This document shows, piece by piece, positions 62,845 through 64,000 of a DNA stretch of 64,000 bases (its first letter is position 1; the number at the start of each line of letters is the position of its first letter). The notes beneath the pieces are model-generated. The model saw only the letters and a program-made list of their open reading frames with translations, was not told where the DNA came from and made no database searches. A program made the position numbers and the translations under genes. Source of the stretch: Lachnospiraceae bacterium (GTDB taxonomy: Bacteria > Bacillota > Clostridia > Lachnospirales > Lachnospiraceae); the NCBI GenBank assembly GCA_017550535.1, contig JAFZOS010000065.1:186001-250000 (forward strand), written 5' to 3'.

Positions 62845-63875
62845 CAGGCTTCATCCTGCTGCTGATCACCCGCGCCGGATCCCGGAAGGCCGTAATGCTC
62901 GCGCACCTTGTCTTCGATCTCCTTAAGAAGCTCAGGATTCTGCTCGAAATAGAGCTTGGTATTTTCGCGGCCCTGGCCTACCTTCTGCCCGTTATACGAA
63001 TACCATGCGCCTGACTTGACGATCACATCAATATTGGCTGCTAGATCGATGATATCACCTACCATGGATATTCCCTTGCCGAACATGATATCGAATTCAG
63101 CCTCCTTAAACGGAGGTGCGATCTTGTTTTTAACTACCTTTACACGTGTACGGTTACCGATCACCTCACCGCCCTGCTTAAGCGCCTCGATCCTGCGAAC
63201 GTCAAGGCGTACCGATGAATAGAACTTAAGAGCGCGTCCGCCGGTCGTCGTTTCGGGATTTCCGAACATGATACCGACCTTTTCACGAAGCTGATTGATG
63301 AAAACTACCGTACAGTTCGACTTCGATATAACTGCCGTCAGCTTACGAAGTGCCTGAGACATGAGTCGTGCCTGAAGGCCGACATGCGAATCACCCATAT
63401 CGCCGTCGATCTCAGCCTTTGGAACCAGAGCAGCTACCGAGTCCACAACTATTATGTCAACCGCTCCAGACCTTACCATCGTCTCGGTTATCTCAAGTGC
63501 CTGCTCGCCGTTATCCGGCTGTGAGATATAGAGGTTATCGATATCAACCCCGATGTTTTTCGCATATACGGGATCAAGTGCATGCTCGGCATCGATAAAG
63601 CCGGCAATTCCTCCGCGCTTCTGTACTTCGGCTATCATATGAAGGGTTACTGTCGTCTTACCCGATGACTCGGGACCGTATATCTCGATTATCCTTCCCT
63701 TGGGTATACCGCCGAGGCCAAGAGCTATATCAAGGCTTAATGAACCTGTGGGTATCGTTTCAACATTCATATGGTTGGATGTATCCCCGAGTTTCATTAC
63801 GGAACCCTTGCCATATTCCTTTTCTATCTTCGATAATGCAACTTCCAATGCTTTAAGCTTTTCTTCTCTTTCCAT
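62844..63875 (-). CDS. recA: Recombinase RecA
   Basis: 343 residues. Walker [23 protein letters not shown], loop 2 [22 protein letters not shown] and the C-terminal acidic tail are all intact. Carries out strand exchange and triggers LexA self-cleavage in the SOS response. AAAGGAG precedes the ATG. Confidence 0.99.
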   Translation of the reverse strand: MEREEKLKALEVALSKIEKEYGKGSVMKLGDTSNHMNVETIPTGSLSLDIALGLGGIPKGRIIEIYGPESSGKTTVTLHMIAEVQKRGGIAGFIDAEHALDPVYAKNIGVDIDNLYISQPDNGEQALEITETMVRSGAVDIIVVDSVAALVPKAEIDGDMGDSHVGLQARLMSQALRKLTAVISKSNCTVVFINQLREKVGIMFGNPETTTGGRALKFYSSVRLDVRRIEALKQGGEVIGNRTRVKVVKNKIAPPFKEAEFDIMFGKGISMVGDIIDLAANIDVIVKSGAWYSYNGQKVGQGRENTKLYFEQNPELLKEIEDKVREHYGLPGSGAGDQQQDEA

Positions 63876-63941
63876 ATTGTTCTCCTTTACACTCCCGCTG
63901 ATTCCCCTCAGGATATAATCTTATTAATCGAACAGATATTT

Positions 63942-63995
63942 TGAACATCTGTTCGTTACAAATGATAATATAAAACATCCGTTCGGTTTTGTCAA
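63942..63995 (-). promoter_or_regulatory. recA promoter with two LexA (SOS) boxes
   Basis: Promoter: TTGACA (63995-63990), 17-base spacer, TATATT (63972-63967). One LexA box in Firmicutes form, GAACnnnnGTTC (63943-63954), lies just downstream of the start site; a second, near-perfect GAAC..GTTT copy (63973-63984) sits within the spacer. A third half-site GAAC is at 63930. Confidence 0.85.
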
Positions 63996-64000
63996 GCGGG

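Overview
The window is about 64 kb of a Gram-positive Clostridia chromosome, most likely from the Lachnospiraceae (Butyrivibrio, Lachnospira or a relative). This is inferred from the SigH, GerMN, DUF1294 and DUF5721-like proteins, the BspA-type surface proteins, strong AGGAGG ribosome binding sites, tRNAs without an encoded CCA, and the order recA-recX-rny and ispF-cysE-cysS-mrnC-rlmB-sigH. The genus cannot be fixed from the sequence alone. Almost every gene lies on the minus strand; the exceptions are the argG group and one tRNA.

Layout, left to right. 1-7.2 kb: two translationally coupled hybrid sensor kinases. The second has about 1927 residues and carries a ferredoxin plus [FeFe]-hydrogenase-like H-cluster module between two complete kinase-receiver-Hpt units. 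7.3-11 kb: an MBOAT O-acyltransferase, glyA and a family 2 glycosyltransferase. 11-18.8 kb: a probable operon comEA, response regulator, histidine kinase, GerMN lipoprotein, comEC, holA, DUF1653. 18.9-24.2 kb: a pseudokinase with two FHA domains, an HtrA protease and a solute-binding protein. 24.2-29.6 kb: arginine biosynthesis (argD, argB, argJ and a GNAT gene, divergent from argG) around ArgR-like operators. 30.4-39 kb: a type VII (ESX/Ess-like) secretion locus with an EssC-type ATPase, a YukD-like protein, four WXG100-class proteins, a VWA-FHA membrane protein and a DUF2974 lipase-like protein with a WXG-like tail.

39.2-53.3 kb: an accessory block of three large secreted proteins (two BspA-like leucine-rich proteins and one Ig-like protein), a SIR2-domain protein, a zinc-ribbon membrane protein and a small HTH protein. 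It is read from a near-consensus promoter through what I identify as a cyclic-di-GMP-I (GEMM) riboswitch followed by an intrinsic terminator. 53.4-64 kb: core genes: tRNA-Thr(GGT), a DUF362 ferredoxin protein, sigH, rlmB, mrnC, cysS, cysE, ispF, a lipoprotein, tRNA-Met(CAT), rny, recX and recA. The recA promoter carries LexA boxes.

The three places most worth follow-up are the hydrogenase-containing double hybrid kinase, the riboswitch-controlled surface-protein/SIR2 operon, and the reduced type VII secretion locus with a candidate lipase effector. Only one stretch over 300 bases lacks protein genes (53150-53535); it holds the terminator, riboswitch, promoters and tRNA-Thr listed below.
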